A stretch of 64,000 bases of DNA from Beverwykella pulmonaria (Eukaryota; Ascomycota; Dothideomycetes; Pleosporales; Melanommataceae): positions 2,265,837 through 2,329,836 of the forward strand of contig BCHH01000001.1 in the NCBI GenBank assembly GCA_001599595.1, given 5' to 3'. The translations under genes were made by a program, and so were the position numbers. Under the pieces are notes generated by a model that saw only the letters and a program-made list of their open reading frames with translations, was not told the DNA's origin and searched no databases. Every line of letters begins with the position of its first letter. Within the stretch, counting starts at the first letter, position 1. Below, in pieces: positions 23,237-36,030 of the stretch.

Positions 23237-26116
23237 TCAATTTACCCGCACAATTGTTTCCATGGGGGGTGGGAAAGGCAACTCCTTCTCCTGACGTCGC
23301 CCCCTGTCCTCCTTTGGTGGGGTTGGAGGCCCTGAATGTCGGTTTGTGAAGTTGTCCTTGGGTGGTGTGGGAGGTCGTCGCTCGATTTTATGCGTCTCTA
23401 AATCCTTTGGTGGTGTGGGTGGAGGTCTGTGATGCGACACGTCCCGTGAAGTGGGCTCAACTGCACGGATGTCATCGTCTTTTGATGGCGGCGGCGGCGG
23501 TGATTGAATGTCGACTTCAGTGCTTCGACCGCTCCTGCCTCCCGTACTCGAAGATTCAAAGGCTTCCTCCACGACTGGCAACGTAGTACCTAGCTCACCT
23601 CGCTCTGCAGAGGGGCTTCGGACGCTGCGCAGTTCGCGATTGGGAACACCATCCTCGGAAGCGCCTCTCTGCCTAGAACGTTCGGCTTGATGTTCCGCCT
23701 TGTCCATTACCCACTCCGTTGACTGGCGATCAGGGTGATGAGACGCGTTGATCCCGGCATGTGAGGGATCACTCGTCGGGTTTGCAGCCTCTTCGGCCTT
23801 TTCTCGTTCGGCTGCTTCTCGAGTTTTCGTGACGCCACTGATAAACTTGACAAAGCGATCGCCGTATCTTTCTGGAGGAATGGCTGAGATTTGCGACTCC
23901 GTGTTCATGAGGCCCTTTACAAAATGCTCCATACGTTTGATGAGCGAGTACTAGTGAGAGTATTAGAATGAATTACGTGCATGGAGATCAATGTGGGCGA
24001 ACTTACGTGCGTTAGACAGTCGATGATTCCTAAGTAGTAGATCTCGTCGCCGGGTTGCTCGTTCTCATGTGTGGCCCTGAAACCTCCGTCATCGGCGTAA
24101 AAGTAAAAGTTCTTCTTCGGATCCTGCAGTTCATCTGGCATCTTACTCGTTGTCTGGTCCATCGGAACTGGCTTCTGGGTTTTGATCATCTGCCTCAGCT
24201 CTTTCGCCTTCCTTGCACTCTCTAACTTGGACGGCGTCCGCATGAGCAGGTTTGGTTGTGGTTCGTTTGCTTCTTCTCCGCCTGGCTGGAATACTTGCAG
24301 CGTCTTGTCTCGCAAGTTCTCCTCATTCCCGCGTTCGAGGTCGTGTATGCCAATGAGAAGGGAGTAGTCCATGATGTGTAGTCGTTGTAGGAGCTTCACG
24401 TCCTTCTGCATTTGCTCTATAAATGCATGCTTCTTCGTGGGCCCAAACTCCAAGTGCAGATCTCTTCGTAACCAATTCAAGTCCTTCAAAGTTGCACGTG
24501 GGTTCGCCTCCAAGTCTTCCTCCTTGAAGTCTCGTCCGATTGTCGAGCCTTTGAGATCAAAAGTCCGGTGGATATCGCGGTGTGGAGGAAACAGATTGTT
24601 CATCACAACAAAGTGAATCTTGCGTCCATATGGTATCTTTACGCGATGGAGGCCGTAGAACTGCGAGAGCAGCGTGTTCGGGTTTTCTTGGACGTGGTTA
24701 TAATAATCCTTCAATATTTTCCGAAGAAATTTGTGCTCGGCGTGATGGATCGTCTTGATTATGTACTTGTAGTCTCGGGAGAAATAGAAGAAGCTGCCAC
24801 TCTTACCCGGTGATCCAAGCTCGGAAAGAATATATTTGCTGGTGAGTGATACGAGATAGTCGGCAGGATCGAGTTTGAACGTTGAACGAAGATGGCGGAA
24901 AACCCAGGGCGCATAGTCTTTAAATTTAAAGTCGTATTTGGCGGACGGAGTCAACTCGTTTCCCGTTCTGCATAATGGTAAGCAACGACGAGGATTCTAC
25001 GGCAGGAAAAACATACATGTCAAACGAGAACTTGTGCTTTGCATCAAAATCGGCGTCGGTGAGGTCTCGATCCATCTTCGCGTTGGTTCTTGACACAGTG
25101 AATCGGATGCCAGTCAACATGTTGTAGGCCGTCACCCAATTGACGTGGTTCTGATCCACCTTTGTCCCCACTACAACACGGTCATCATCCTCATCATCTT
25201 TCCGCTTCCGCTTGCTGGCCCGTTTCTGCCGGATGTGTTCTGCCCACCGCGCCGCTTCCTCATCCTGTGGTACTTCCTCGAGGTGCATGTCGGAGTGTAT
25301 GGACCGCGTTGTTCTTCTGACCAGGGAGAGCGAGCCTCTCCGACGGGTGGGAGTGTTGGGGGAAAACCTTCCGCTGGCGGACACGACGTCATCTGTCGTG
25401 TTTTGCGTTTGCTGGAAATCGCGGGTGCGGGCCGAGGCAGCTTTGGGAACTTCCAAGGTATGGCGGTGCTGGAGACGATAAGGCTGAGAGGATTGGGCGG
25501 GGGTGTTGTGATTGAATGCGGGGGGTGAAGACACGCGATACGTGGAGTTGGGGACATGCAAGCTTGGGTCGTCGGTAGTCGAGGGCGGCGGCTGCGAGTG
25601 TCTTATGTCGGAATCCTGTCTAGCAGGGGCGTTGGGTGGTTTGCGAGCATCTTTCGCGCCATCATTTCCGTTCCAACCCGTCGAGTTGAGCTTCACATGT
25701 GTGGTACTGTATCCGTCTTGCACCTCGCTGCTGTACACAGAGGCAAAGTAGCCGTCGTCTCTGGCAGGGGACAGCTCGTTGGAGTTGCCGCGGCTCTCTG
25801 AACGCTTGGAGGGAGTCCCGGAATCCATGCTGGGCCCTCTGTTGGCGTTTACGGAGCTCTCGTTCTGCCGCGTCCCCTTCTCGGTCGGCGCGGGTGGAGC
25901 GGGACGGCCGTTGGGCACGGATTGCACCACGGGAGCTCCATTGGGCACTTTGCCGTTCATCGTCGGGGTTGGTGCGGTTCCATTTGGCGTCTTCTCCGCG
26001 TATTCCCTTCCAAACGGCGGTTTGCTTGCCGCCGTGCGGGTGGGCAAGCCAAATGACGAGTGCGGGTGTGCGTGTGCGGGAGATTCGATGCTGTCTACCG
26101 CAAAAGAGGGCATCAT
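23237..26116 (-). CDS. mss4: Phosphatidylinositol-4-phosphate 5-kinase (Mss4/Its3 type)
   Basis: Makes PI(4,5)P2 at the plasma membrane, acting on actin organisation, endocytosis and septation. Three minus-strand exons, 26116-25017, 24967-24007 and 23950-23237, give 924 residues. Residues 1 to about 330 are disordered and Pro/Ser/Asn-rich, with a basic [15 protein letters not shown] patch. The kinase core runs from about 330 to 690. [12 protein letters not shown] is at 421-432, the likely ATP lysine is Lys438 ([10 protein letters not shown]), DLKGS is near 504 and [11 protein letters not shown] near 566. The last kinase segment ([24 protein letters not shown]) is joined by the second intron. 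The tail carries three PPTPPK-type motifs (near residues 870-905), likely SH3 ligands. Both introns are GT-AG and short (49 and 56 bp). Confidence 0.95.
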
Positions 26117-27822
26117 CCGAGGGTGTGCAGCGTCGCGCTCGAAAGCGGCGGAGTGTGCACTCCACTGAGGAGCGGAGCAGCAGTCGTAACGTTTCCAGCC
26201 CGCGCAGGTCGGCTACGGAGAGTCGGTGGTGGGATAAGCGGAGAGCGACGCGCGGGTTTGCGTGCGGAACAAGAGTCGTCGAGGGGTGAAGAAGGGGGAG
26301 TCGATGGGAGGAGGAAATAACACAGCAGACTGAGGGTGGTCTTGGGGGTTGTTGGAACTTAGTTGGCAGAGAGACAAAGCAGGGTAAGGTCAGCAAGCAA
26401 GGGTTCCGAGGCGCCAAGGCCCGCCGCTGTGCCGGCGCATGCGAGAGCGAAGCCCACCCGCGAACACCAACGATGCGGGTATCCAGCCGTCGGGCTCTCT
26501 ACACAGTCCAAGAAAATCGGCAAAAAGGTTAACAGGACGACTGCTGCAGCAGAGTGTCGAGTTTTCTTCACGATGCGCTTCCAAAGCCTTTAGAAAACAG
26601 TCTCCATCGCAAAGCCCACGGCCGAAATTCAATGCCAGGCTCAGGGGAATTGCACAGAAATTGGGCTGAGCAACGCCCGTTCAGGTCTAGCGATAGAAGC
26701 ATCACAACGCGTACCAAAGAGGCTCCGCCACACAGCCACAGTCGGCACCGGATCCCGCTTGTTCCAGCGACCAGTTCTGCGGACACGACTTCGATTTGCA
26801 TCAACCCACGCCTGCTCCTCCTACTTTGGATACTCAGCTTTAGCATTGCACGTCACACAACGATGGGAGCTTAGGTAAGAATAGAATAGTATATGCCTGC
26901 CATGGCTTCCGCGCACTCGCAGCCCGCGGCGTTCAAAAAGCCCGAGATTCCAGAATAGCTCACCTCATTTCCCCTCGTCGGGCTTTCGTAAGTTGTGCCA
27001 CAGTTGCCGCCGGTGTGCTGTCTGTCCTGTCATGCACGACGGCGGAAACGTTTCAGTCGCACTGTTGCTTCCACGGCTTGCCAACAATACCAATGTCGTT
27101 CCTGTCATGTCTGCGCTATGTCGCTTTAGAATATTGGTTGGCACTCCAGGGAGTATTGGGTGAATTCTGTTGAGGCTGAGGCGCAACACCTTCAATGACC
27201 GATTACGATGAGAAAAGCATGCATACGATGACACGAGTTAAAAAAGCGAACCTATCTTAACTGCGTGCACCCTAATCAAGCCATGCGGCTGAACAGACTG
27301 CACGTATCTCGTAGCCGTTACGACTTTTATCTCTTTGCGAAGTTGGGTCCATATCAGGAGGTTGACATCATTTCCTTGGCTAGACTAACCCCGTCGGTGA
27401 TGGCCGGCTTCGCTTACCAGACTCCAACGACATAGCTTTGCGACGCGTTGTTTTGATTTCAATCCACACTAGGCACGCATCACATCACCACCACATGGAA
27501 CACAACTGGTTTGAAAATAGATTCCGATGTTCATTGCTCGGGGTGTATCCTGTCCGCGCTGCCTTTTTGATCCTGCACCGAGGACACTGGCATCGCGCCC
27601 ATCATAGAAAAAATACATGCGCAAAAAAGATGCCATGACACCAGAACGCCAACATGATGGGACCACAGACCAGAAACAAAACACCCAACCCCGCCTTCCT
27701 GCCCATACCAGATCCACATGTCCAGAGAAAAGGGGGATATCACATACATAGCTCATGTGCAGAAGCGACTACATGAACTAGTCGAAGAGATCAATACGAA
27801 GAGAAAGGTTTAGAGAACCCGC
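26117..27822. other. Upstream region of mss4, no gene seen
   Basis: About 1.7 kb containing the promoter of the PI4P 5-kinase and the 3' flank of histone H1. Frames on both strands are short and unlike proteins. I see no repeat or RNA. Confidence 0.5.
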
Positions 27823-29046
27823 TCATGCCGCAGCCTTCTTCGGCGTGGCCTTCTTGGGTGTGGCCTTCTTTGCAGGCGCCTTCTTCTTGGTAGCGGTAGC
27901 CTTCTTCGCAGCCTTGGGTGCAGCTGGAGCGGTGGTCTTGGTGACGCGGCCGGACTTGGTCTTTCCCAGGACGCGTGACACTTCCTTCTCAACCGCTGGC
28001 GGTGCAGCGGCCTTGCGAGGTTTGCTGGCGTTCGCCTTGGGCTTAGCAGCAGCTTTCTTTGCGGCAGCGGGCTTGGCGGCGGGCTTAGCAGCGGCCTTCT
28101 TTGCTACAGGAGCCTTTTTGGTGGTGGTGGCAGCAGCAGCCTTTGTCTTCTATCAGATGTCAGTGGAGAAAGGGCAGCGATGATGAGAAGGGAATACGAA
28201 CGGGAGCGGCGGGCTTCTTGGCCTTAGTAGCGGCGGGCTTCTTCTCGGTCTTGGGCTCTGCCTTCTTTGCGCTTTCTTTCTTAGCGAGCTTCACGGTTCC
28301 GGATGCACCTGAATGTATAATTAGCATGATGAGCTGCAAGGAAGAGCGCATGACGAGACGATTGTTGAATCATGAAAGTCCAACGCGACTTGAGCGGGAC
28401 GCGTAGACCATCATATAAACAAAAGTAGATCTCGGTCCGAAACAGGCCAGAACTCACCTTTGGGACGCGTGAAATCGCCTGCCTTCTCGCCGGAGACGAT
28501 GGCGCGGTTGACGTGGCTCTTGAACATCACATCGGTAACATCGCCGAGGTTGTTGTTGGCCTTGATGTACTTCTGAATCGCTTGACGGCTGTAGAGACAA
28601 TACATGTTAGCAAAGGTTCTAAAGCGCATGGGACCCGAGTATGACGTGGCGCCATCAGGTCCAGAGAGGGTAAACCAACCTCGATCCATTGCGTTCCTTG
28701 AGCTGTATTGCACATATAACACGTCAGTAAGTGTATCCTCGACAGTTGGGAGGGTTGGGAGGCGGGCGTTGTGGTTTGCGCTCGAGGGGACGTTTGTGTG
28801 TCGCAATGGCAAAGCGGGGTTCGCAATGCGCCTGGAAGTGTAGACTCACGTTGACGATAGCAACCTTCACCATATCTATGGTAACCAGTCAGTATTGATC
28901 AATAAATACGATGAAGCTATCGCGCCGACGAGGCGACGGTGTTGTGGTGTCGAAGAAGGGCGCGACTTACCAAGGTACGAGGCATGGGCGGGGGCGGCGG
29001 CAGCGGCCTTCTTGGGTGCAGCGGTGGTGGACTTCTTGGGAGGCAT
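27823..29046 (-). CDS. hho1: Linker histone H1
   Basis: Binds linker DNA at nucleosome entry and exit sites. Six minus-strand exons, 29046-28971, 28875-28850, 28702-28680, 28588-28458, 28308-28202 and 28149-27823, give 229 residues. Two exons are only 26 and 23 bp. The N-terminus MPPKKSTTAAPKKAA is basic. The winged-helix H15 domain spans about residues 20-95 (SYLDMVKVAIVNLKERNGSS, then RQAIQKYIKANNNLGDV, ending in GDFTRPKGASGTVKL). The C-terminus is a long Lys/Ala/Pro tail with repeated ATPKKA units. Five introns are unusual for a histone but normal for fungal H1. The fifth intron uses a weak GTTCGT donor, the only phase-compatible choice I found, so that boundary is less certain. Confidence 0.93.
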
Positions 29047-30416
29047 TGTTGATGATAGTAGTAGGTCGTGGTAGACGAAGATCCGCTGGTTCTAACAAGG
29101 GGCTGGACGTGTAAATCGATGGTGGTTTGCGCGGGATGGAAGCTTGGGTAGCGGATGAAGAGGCGGGAGCCCGCGAAGTGCGGGCCCACTAATGCTTATA
29201 TAGTGCGCCCCAGGTGTGTTTGTGATCTTGCACGTCGCGCCCGAAAGCAGTCCAAACCCAATTGGGTAACTACGCAGTACTTTCCGATCTAAGGCCAGCG
29301 TGTCGGGCCTGGAATCAGTATCACTCGCCGAGGGGATCCATGTGCGTGGGCGGGTAGCCGTTGGCCCTCTCTGGAGTTTGGGTTGCTCGTTCTCCCCACT
29401 CCCTTCCTCACTCCTTCCCTCCCTCTACCTCCACCATGTTATTGGTCGCGTCGCGGCTGCCTTCGCGCAAGGCAAATACTACATGCTCTAGTTCTACGTA
29501 CTGTCCATCTGACCGTGTGACTCACAGAGGTACTCGAGCGCCTGGTCACTCTTTGCGGTCCCTTTGTTCCTCGTGCTGTTATTGTCGCCCGCGCGTTTCC
29601 CTTTGACCCCGTGTTGTTTCGATTCCGCCTCAATACTCCGCCACCGTCGCGTGCCTCGAGTGCCTTGCTGTAGGTGTTTTCTGATAATAATACGCGTTTT
29701 TGTTTCTCTGTGTCTCTTTGTCTCTATGATGTGTCGCCTTCGCAATCTTTGCTGCAACACGGTGCCTCTGCGTCACGCGGATCATCTCTCTTGACGTGTC
29801 AGGTGAGCACCACAATGATCCCGCATTCTGTTCACGTCACCATATTGGCAATGCCCAGTCTCACACGATCACACTATGTCGATGTTCCCTAAACATGCTC
29901 CCAGGGCTCAGCAAAACTTCTACTATGGTAGCTGCAAATGGACCCGAGAAGACTGCGTTGATCCTTTTGTCTGCGGCTGAATCCGTTTCTTCGCTTGGAT
30001 TGTCTTCCGACTGCAGAGCGTATCGCATCTAGAGCACCTTACGTTGGCAGAGGGTCAAATAAATATTCGCCGATTCGGATTCCGATCGAATCCCATGGTT
30101 GCTAGGTTAGTATACAGCATCCCGTCCTGTTCACTCGCGAACAGAGCGGCACAGCTCGAGACACGCGAGGATGCAATCATATTATCCACCACTTGAAGTA
30201 AAAGAGAAGAACGAAAGAAGCAGTCCAACTATCGGCTACACTACAGCAGATGCTAGGGGGTGAACACGGCTGGCGATGCTAGAAGAATATTACGTAAATG
30301 TTGTAAGTAAACACCAAAACCACCTTCCGTCATTCAACACCAACAACACTAGCGTACAAAACAGAACAAACAGAAACAAGGACTCAACTCAAGTATTTTT
30401 CGAGTAACCCATCACT
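29047..30416. other. Histone H1 upstream region, no gene seen
   Basis: About 1.4 kb. A pyrimidine-rich tract lies near 29395-29430 (CCACTCCCTTCCTCACTCCT), and C/T-rich sequence continues to about 29700. Short frames on both strands are not convincing. This is probably H1 promoter plus 3' flank of the dehydrogenase gene. Confidence 0.5.
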
Positions 30417-31370
30417 CTACACAGCACCCCTAAACTGTTCAACCTCCTCCCTCCCCGTCCCCACAAACTCCACTGTCCACCCCCAAAGCTCCTCCTGCAA
30501 CCCCATATCCACACTCTGCACACTACTCCCAATCTCCTTCAAGCCCTCAAAATACCTCCCCGACAACCCCTCCACATCCGCCCCGACCACCAACCTCGCT
30601 AACGCCTGCCCACTCTCGGCGGGCAAATGCACATTCTTCGTCCCCAACAAAAGCCTCAGCACCGGCACCATATAGAGCAGCACATGCTTAGCCAGCCACA
30701 GCAGCACTGGCGCGCCTCTCGATAGATTCGTACCAGGCATGAGCCCCGGATCCATTGCCGTGACAGTCTGGCCAGGCGGGAGTCGCCGGGAGAGAGCGTA
30801 CATCCAGAGCACGTTTGCGACTTTGGAGGTTGCATACCGGCCTCGACCATAGCTCTTCTTTATGCTTTCCGCGCTCGGTTGCGCAACGTCGGCGGCGGTC
30901 GTGTAGTGCGGTATGAGTCCGCTCTTCTTGGCCGGATCGTGGACGCCGCTCGCCGTAACGACGATGCGCGCGTTGGGTGTCAGACGCTCCTTCAGCAGAT
31001 GAAAAAGCAGCGCGTGGCCGACGTGGTTGATTCCAAACGACTTTTCAATCCCATCGCAGGTATATTCAATCTCTCCTGGGAACTGGATTCCCGCGTTTAG
31101 AACAAGCGCCTGGATAGGAGGGTGCGAAGCGGCTTTCCAGGTCGCAGCAAAGGAGCGGACGGTAGCTAGGGAACTGAGGTCTAGCGGCTTGTAGATGACG
31201 TTGGATTGAGAGAGGGCCTTGTTGATACTAGCAGCGGCGTTCTCAGGGTCGGTGCGGGAGGCGATGACGACGAGGATTGTGGGATGTTGCTGCGCGATGA
31301 GCTTCGCGGCGTGGTAGCCTAAGCCTTGAGTTCCTCCTGTGATGAGGATGGAGGTGGAGTATTTCGACAT
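30417..31370 (-). CDS. Short-chain dehydrogenase/reductase (retinol dehydrogenase-like)
   Basis: A classical NAD(P)-dependent short-chain dehydrogenase. I place the start at 31370 (MSKYSTSILITGG), giving 317 residues. A further in-frame ATG at 31478 would add a 36-residue leader with no family support. The cofactor motif TGGTQGLG is at residues 11-18, the NAG motif follows in LVLNAGIQ (near 93), and the catalytic residues are Ser141, Tyr179 and Lys183 (RYATSK). The domain arrangement matches the fungal group related to retinol dehydrogenases and protochlorophyllide reductases. The hydrophobic region LLWLAKHVLLYMVPVLRLLL near residue 225-245 could contact membrane. The substrate is unknown. 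It has no introns, in contrast to its neighbours. Confidence 0.87.
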   Translation of the reverse strand: MSKYSTSILITGGTQGLGYHAAKLIAQQHPTILVVIASRTDPENAAASINKALSQSNVIYKPLDLSSLATVRSFAATWKAASHPPIQALVLNAGIQFPGEIEYTCDGIEKSFGINHVGHALLFHLLKERLTPNARIVVTASGVHDPAKKSGLIPHYTTAADVAQPSAESIKKSYGRGRYATSKVANVLWMYALSRRLPPGQTVTAMDPGLMPGTNLSRGAPVLLWLAKHVLLYMVPVLRLLLGTKNVHLPAESGQALARLVVGADVEGLSGRYFEGLKEIGSSVQSVDMGLQEELWGWTVEFVGTGREEVEQFRGAV

Positions 31371-32338
31371 TCTGGCAAGCAGGTTGGATAGATGGATAGC
31401 TGGATGGTTGGATGGAGATATGGCTTGTTGTATCGACAAAACTAGAATATCAAGTACAGACTGAACACACAGAGACATCCTATGCGAGTGCCCACTCTCT
31501 TATACATCATCAACCCCCCCCTCTCTCTCTCCTCGCCCGTCCATCGTCCGTCTCGCAATCAACTTCCGTGAAGCACCTCTCACGAAATCCTTGAAGTCGT
31601 AATACCAAAACAGTTAGCGTCCCGCCTTGGGACCATCGCTGATTGGATGCTGGCACAAACTCGGTGCAACATTGCGCCTCCAACTAGAAATCTTGATCAG
31701 AAATCGAGAAAATCGCTATCGGAGAGCTTGAGTCGAAAATTCCGACGCCACGACTTTTGTCTACACGGCGTAATTACAGATTGGAACGTACGCTTTTCGG
31801 CGCAGACATCATTTTAGTGTGGAATCTTGCTGCATTTTTGTTCATGTTCATCTTAGGGTTGCAGGGTCACCTTGCAAACATAGAAGTGCCAGGCAAGCAA
31901 GCATTGGACATCAGCTTGAAGGCAAATGTAGTAACTTAGCTTGTCAGTATAACCCTCGATCGTAGGTTGCATTTCTCAGTGCTTCCAGATCTAACGAGGA
32001 AGAAGTCCTACAAAATGCGAATCCAGGAGTGTTCGCAGGTAAATCAAAAATCAAGGCGAAAGGTGCATGCGTTTGGACGACTTGATTTGATAAATTATAA
32101 CGCGCGCCAATCTAGGGCCACCCTCACAAGCGGTGGAATCTGTACACGAACAATAACGAAACGCCATGTCAATGCGTGCCTATAAAACTCCTTTGTACCT
32201 CAGTATGCATTTTATGTTCCGTGGGAATGAAACCCGTCCAACGCCAATGCTATGCAGATCAATGAAAAAACCCTCTGGAAGAACTTAGGACCATCGACCA
32301 TTGCAATTTAGATAATTAGCTAGATAGTGAACACAATC
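31371..32338. other. Intergenic region, no gene seen
   Basis: A C-run followed by (CT)n lies at about 31516-31540, just upstream of the dehydrogenase, and would be in its promoter or 5' leader. The rest is AT-rich 3' flank of taf1. No gene is evident. Confidence 0.5.
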
Positions 32339-35300
32339 TCAATTGTAGGGAGGGAAGCTCGCAGGAGAACTAGCGGTCATTGGTGTAGCGGATATGGGCG
32401 TAGCTGCAGCGACAGAGATCGGGGAAGCAGCACCGCCAGCATCCTTGAAAGTGTCGCTCATCTTTTTCGCGCCATTAAGAAGTGGGCACATCCTGCGGAG
32501 AACGTCGTTAGCATGTTAACACGAGCGAAATTTAGCGTGAACAAGAGGATACGCCTTGTCGATAGTTGACTAGAAAGAGGGGAGATAAGAAATAGGTTTT
32601 ACGCACTTCTTGTTGGTCTTGATGTGTCCCACTTCACCGCAATTCGCACATTTCCGAGGCGTTGAAGCACTCTTTCCTCCGGTTGCCACTCCCGCAGCAG
32701 GCGTGCCCGGGATTGACGATTGAACGCTGTGAAGACCCTTGGCTTTCTCACGGCCCTCGCGACGCTCGACATTCCGAGTAAGGCGAGCCAGTTCAGCTCG
32801 GAGCCTAGCAAGGTTGTTAGCAAGATGAGATTTAGGTCGAAACACACAATGCGGTTGACGCAATACGAGAGAACATAATGAGCGGCGATGAGTACACCAA
32901 ATCTTTCGAAGCAGAAAAAAACCATCGCAAAATAGAGGGATGGAACATACTTAATCTCCTGCTGCTTATCGAATTCCGCGTTTCCAGAAGGCTTGATGTC
33001 GTCAATAGTCATATTCCTGAGACGCTCTTGCTTTTTCCGCTTGGTGTAAAGCTTGACAACCTCCGGATCCGTGATCTCCACAACAGTCTCTTCTTCTTCT
33101 CCGAACTTGTTCTTGGTCCAGCGCCGAATTCGAAGTTTCTTGCCTCGAGTGTCGTTGCCACTGTTGCGGCTAAGCTGGCTCATGGTATCGTCGTCACGCA
33201 TCAACGCAGGCGTACCAAACTCAGACCTGCCTCGAGCACCACTCTGACCCTGACGTGCATCAACAGAAGAGTCGACGTCCATTTCGATGTCTGAGTGATC
33301 CATGGTGGAGGAAAGACTGTCCTTCTGCTTATTCCAGATCCGCTGGATGGCGTTTTCGTACATCGTCTGCTGTCTCTGGACATTGTAGCTGTGACCACCG
33401 AGCTCCTTTGCTTTCTTGGCATCGACTTTGTCCGCCACGCTTTCTCCAACGTCTTTAAATCCGCCCTTCATCGAGACCTTGATAAAGCTGAAACCTTCGC
33501 CACGGGCAGTCGGATCGCCCTCGCCGTGAAGCTCCAGCATTGCCTTGCCCTGGCAAGCATTCAAGAAGTTTTTCGTGGTGTGCCATGGTGCAAGCTTCAA
33601 TTCAAGGGGCTCGCCTTCATTACCGTCTTCGTCGTCCTTGATTTCGTTGGCTTTGAAGCCAGCATCCATGAGATGCTTGTCGCCCGCATGCATGGAGTCT
33701 ATCAAACAGATGTCCTCAGGCTTGATCCAAGTTCTGAGTGTCGGTTCGTCGGGAATCGTTTCACCATCCAGTGGTTGCCAAGTGCCTGAATCTTTCACGT
33801 ACTTCATGATTTCCCTCATTCTGGAACGATTTTGCGCAATCTCCGTTCCAGGAAGATGGTGTTTGATCATCTCGTTGCTGACCCACGGCTGTCGCGCGCC
33901 CCGCTGCTGGCCTTTCCTGTACAGTCGGAACGCCAACATCTTCAGTCGTTTCTTCGAAGCTTCAGTGACTTTTCGTGCGTGTGTTCCAGGTACCTCAACC
34001 GAAGGGAACTCCTGACCAACGACTAGCAAGTTCTGAATGTTCCTCATGTAGTACTGCGACCCGTGGACACCAGTGTGGCTCCTACTAACGAGAAAATCGG
34101 TCGACTTTGGTTTATGTTGGAAAATAGGTGCTCTGTACATCGCGTTGTGAAGTGTCGGGACCGTTTGGCCAGGTTCTACTGTTCCAAACAACGAAAACGG
34201 ACTCTTATCCTGGGGTAGAAGCACTGCAGTTTCTCCAAAGTCGTACTTGGGCCGAGATGTATCTTCATTGTCTTTTCGACGGTAGTAGTGCACAATCTTG
34301 TTACCCATGCCGAAATTGGACAGGGTTGTAGGATACTCTTCGGAGTACTCGGCAAGGAGAAGGTCCGACGTGTCGCCAATGCCGAGATCTTCTGCGGTGG
34401 CAAAGGCTTCCGAGGGCTTGAGATTCCTCTTGTGTTTCCTCTTGATGGACTTGAGGGTCGAGATACTAACTCGTTCCCCAGGTTTGAAGGTAATTGACGG
34501 GCGGTGGAAGGAGCGAAGTTCGCGATCCGAAAGATTGAGCTTGTAGAATGGATATTGCAATTTCAGAGCGGGCAAGCTGTGCTCGACATTCATATGGCCC
34601 AGCGTGCTCCGGACTTTCTGTTGGCTATTCTCCTTGAGAGCATCATATGCTTCATCATTGGAAATGTTATAGCGCTTGAACATCGGATTCGCAAGGCTAC
34701 CGCGATTATCGCGCTTGAGTCCAAGGCCTGTTGTGCGAGGCTTCTTTTGTTCCGCACTCGGCTGTTGAATATCCAGCAAAAGGTGAGGGTCGTTCATGTC
34801 AAGAATGATCTTCTTCGAGATCTTAGCGGTCGCAAGTTCAGGATCATCCCAAGATGGCAGATCCGTGTGATCGTAGACTGAGAACTGCAAAAGATTTGAG
34901 CGGGCCTCGAGTCTCCGCTTCTTTCTCGGGGGGGCTACCATGTCGTGCATCCAATCATTGCCATCCATAGCTGTGTCTGGTGGAGTTCCAGGCTCTTGCT
35001 CGTCTGACAGCGTCTCGGTGCTTAAGATGTCCCAATCCTCGCAGGCGATTCTGAGGTCGCTCCACGAGACATTGCCAATCTTTTCCTGCTCATCGATATT
35101 TACCATCTCGTCCACATCCATTTCATCACCGCTCTCGTTCTGCTCCTCGATGCCATCAGTGATAAAGACAATGCCCCTCTGCTCGTCCTCCAGCTGCCGG
35201 GCGGCCTTGGTCACCACGCCAGTAGAGGGTAGCCGAAAGCTCTTTTCCTGATCTACAGCAATGTCTAGGCTAACTTTGTTGAGTTGAATAGGCTTGGGTG

Positions 35301-36030
35301 CTTTCAAAGGTGTTCGCGGAACAAAGAAGGCGCGCTTCCGAGGTATCAAGCTGAAGAATCGGGGGGGTTTTCCGGGCTCGAAATTTGGCCATATTCGGTC
35401 AAAGTACTCTTTCGATGATTGCGGCGGGGGCGGGAGACGATCGTCATGAGACCGCCCTGCCTGTGCGAACAAGGCCATCTGCTCTCGTAGCTCCGGATCG
35501 TCCTCGTCTTCTTCGTCCTCATCTTGCTCCGCGCCGTAATTCACGGGACGAAATCCTGTATGTGCTCCTAGCCCGTTGTCGCCCGACGAAATAGAGGCAT
35601 TTGTAACCGCACTGCCCGCTTGGCCGGAGGGTTGCGTTTCGATGGAATTCAAAGGGATGTTGTCGTGCTGTGACCGTTCTTGCACTGGGCTAGACCCACC
35701 AAACAAATCGTCCAGGTCATCATCGTGCTCATATCTCCCTTCAGTGAAGCCCTGCACTGTGCTTCCACTGTGTTGCTGTATGCCGTTTCCATCACCATCG
35801 TCCTCCTCATCCGGCAAGTCGGAATCCGATTGATCCTCATAGTCAACTGCGTCGTCCGCCTTCTCTCCAACGTCGAGCGGTCTCTCATTTAACTCGTCCA
35901 AGAAGCTGCCACCGTTGGCACCGGGTTGCGCCTCCTGAAATAGTTTTGCAAGCTCATCGTCTTCTGCAGATGCGCTTGGGTTTTGCGCTACGAAAGAACC
36001 GCCATCAGAACCCATGGTCGCGTGCGGCAT
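32339..36030 (-). CDS. taf1: TFIID subunit 1 (TAF1), fungal form
   Basis: The largest TFIID subunit, scaffold for TBP and TAF7 in RNA polymerase II initiation. Three minus-strand exons, 36030-32951, 32804-32607 and 32492-32339, give 1143 residues. The N-terminus has a short TBP-binding-like acidic region (ELAKLFQEA, then DVDEMVNIDEQEK and DVDSS-type runs). The conserved central TAF1 domain (DUF3591) spans roughly residues 440-900, with NLLVVGQEFPSVEVPG and APWHTTKNFLNACQGKAML as clear family blocks. The zinc knuckle CANCGEVGHIKTNKKMC near residues 1080-1095 is formed across the last intron. There is no bromodomain, as in other fungal TAF1 proteins, where Bdf1 supplies it. The first intron (146 bp) contains in-frame readthrough sequence, but its GTATGT donor and CTAG acceptor restore QQEIKLRAELARL. 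Confidence 0.94.

Noticed and set aside
25662..26417. 251- and 196-codon frames on both strands over the start of mss4
   Set aside because: They overlap the GC-rich coding exon of the kinase and have Arg/Cys-rich shadow composition.
31371..31478. 36-residue N-terminal extension of the short-chain dehydrogenase
   Set aside because: The extension has no family support, and MSKYSTSILITGG matches the usual distance from start to the cofactor motif.
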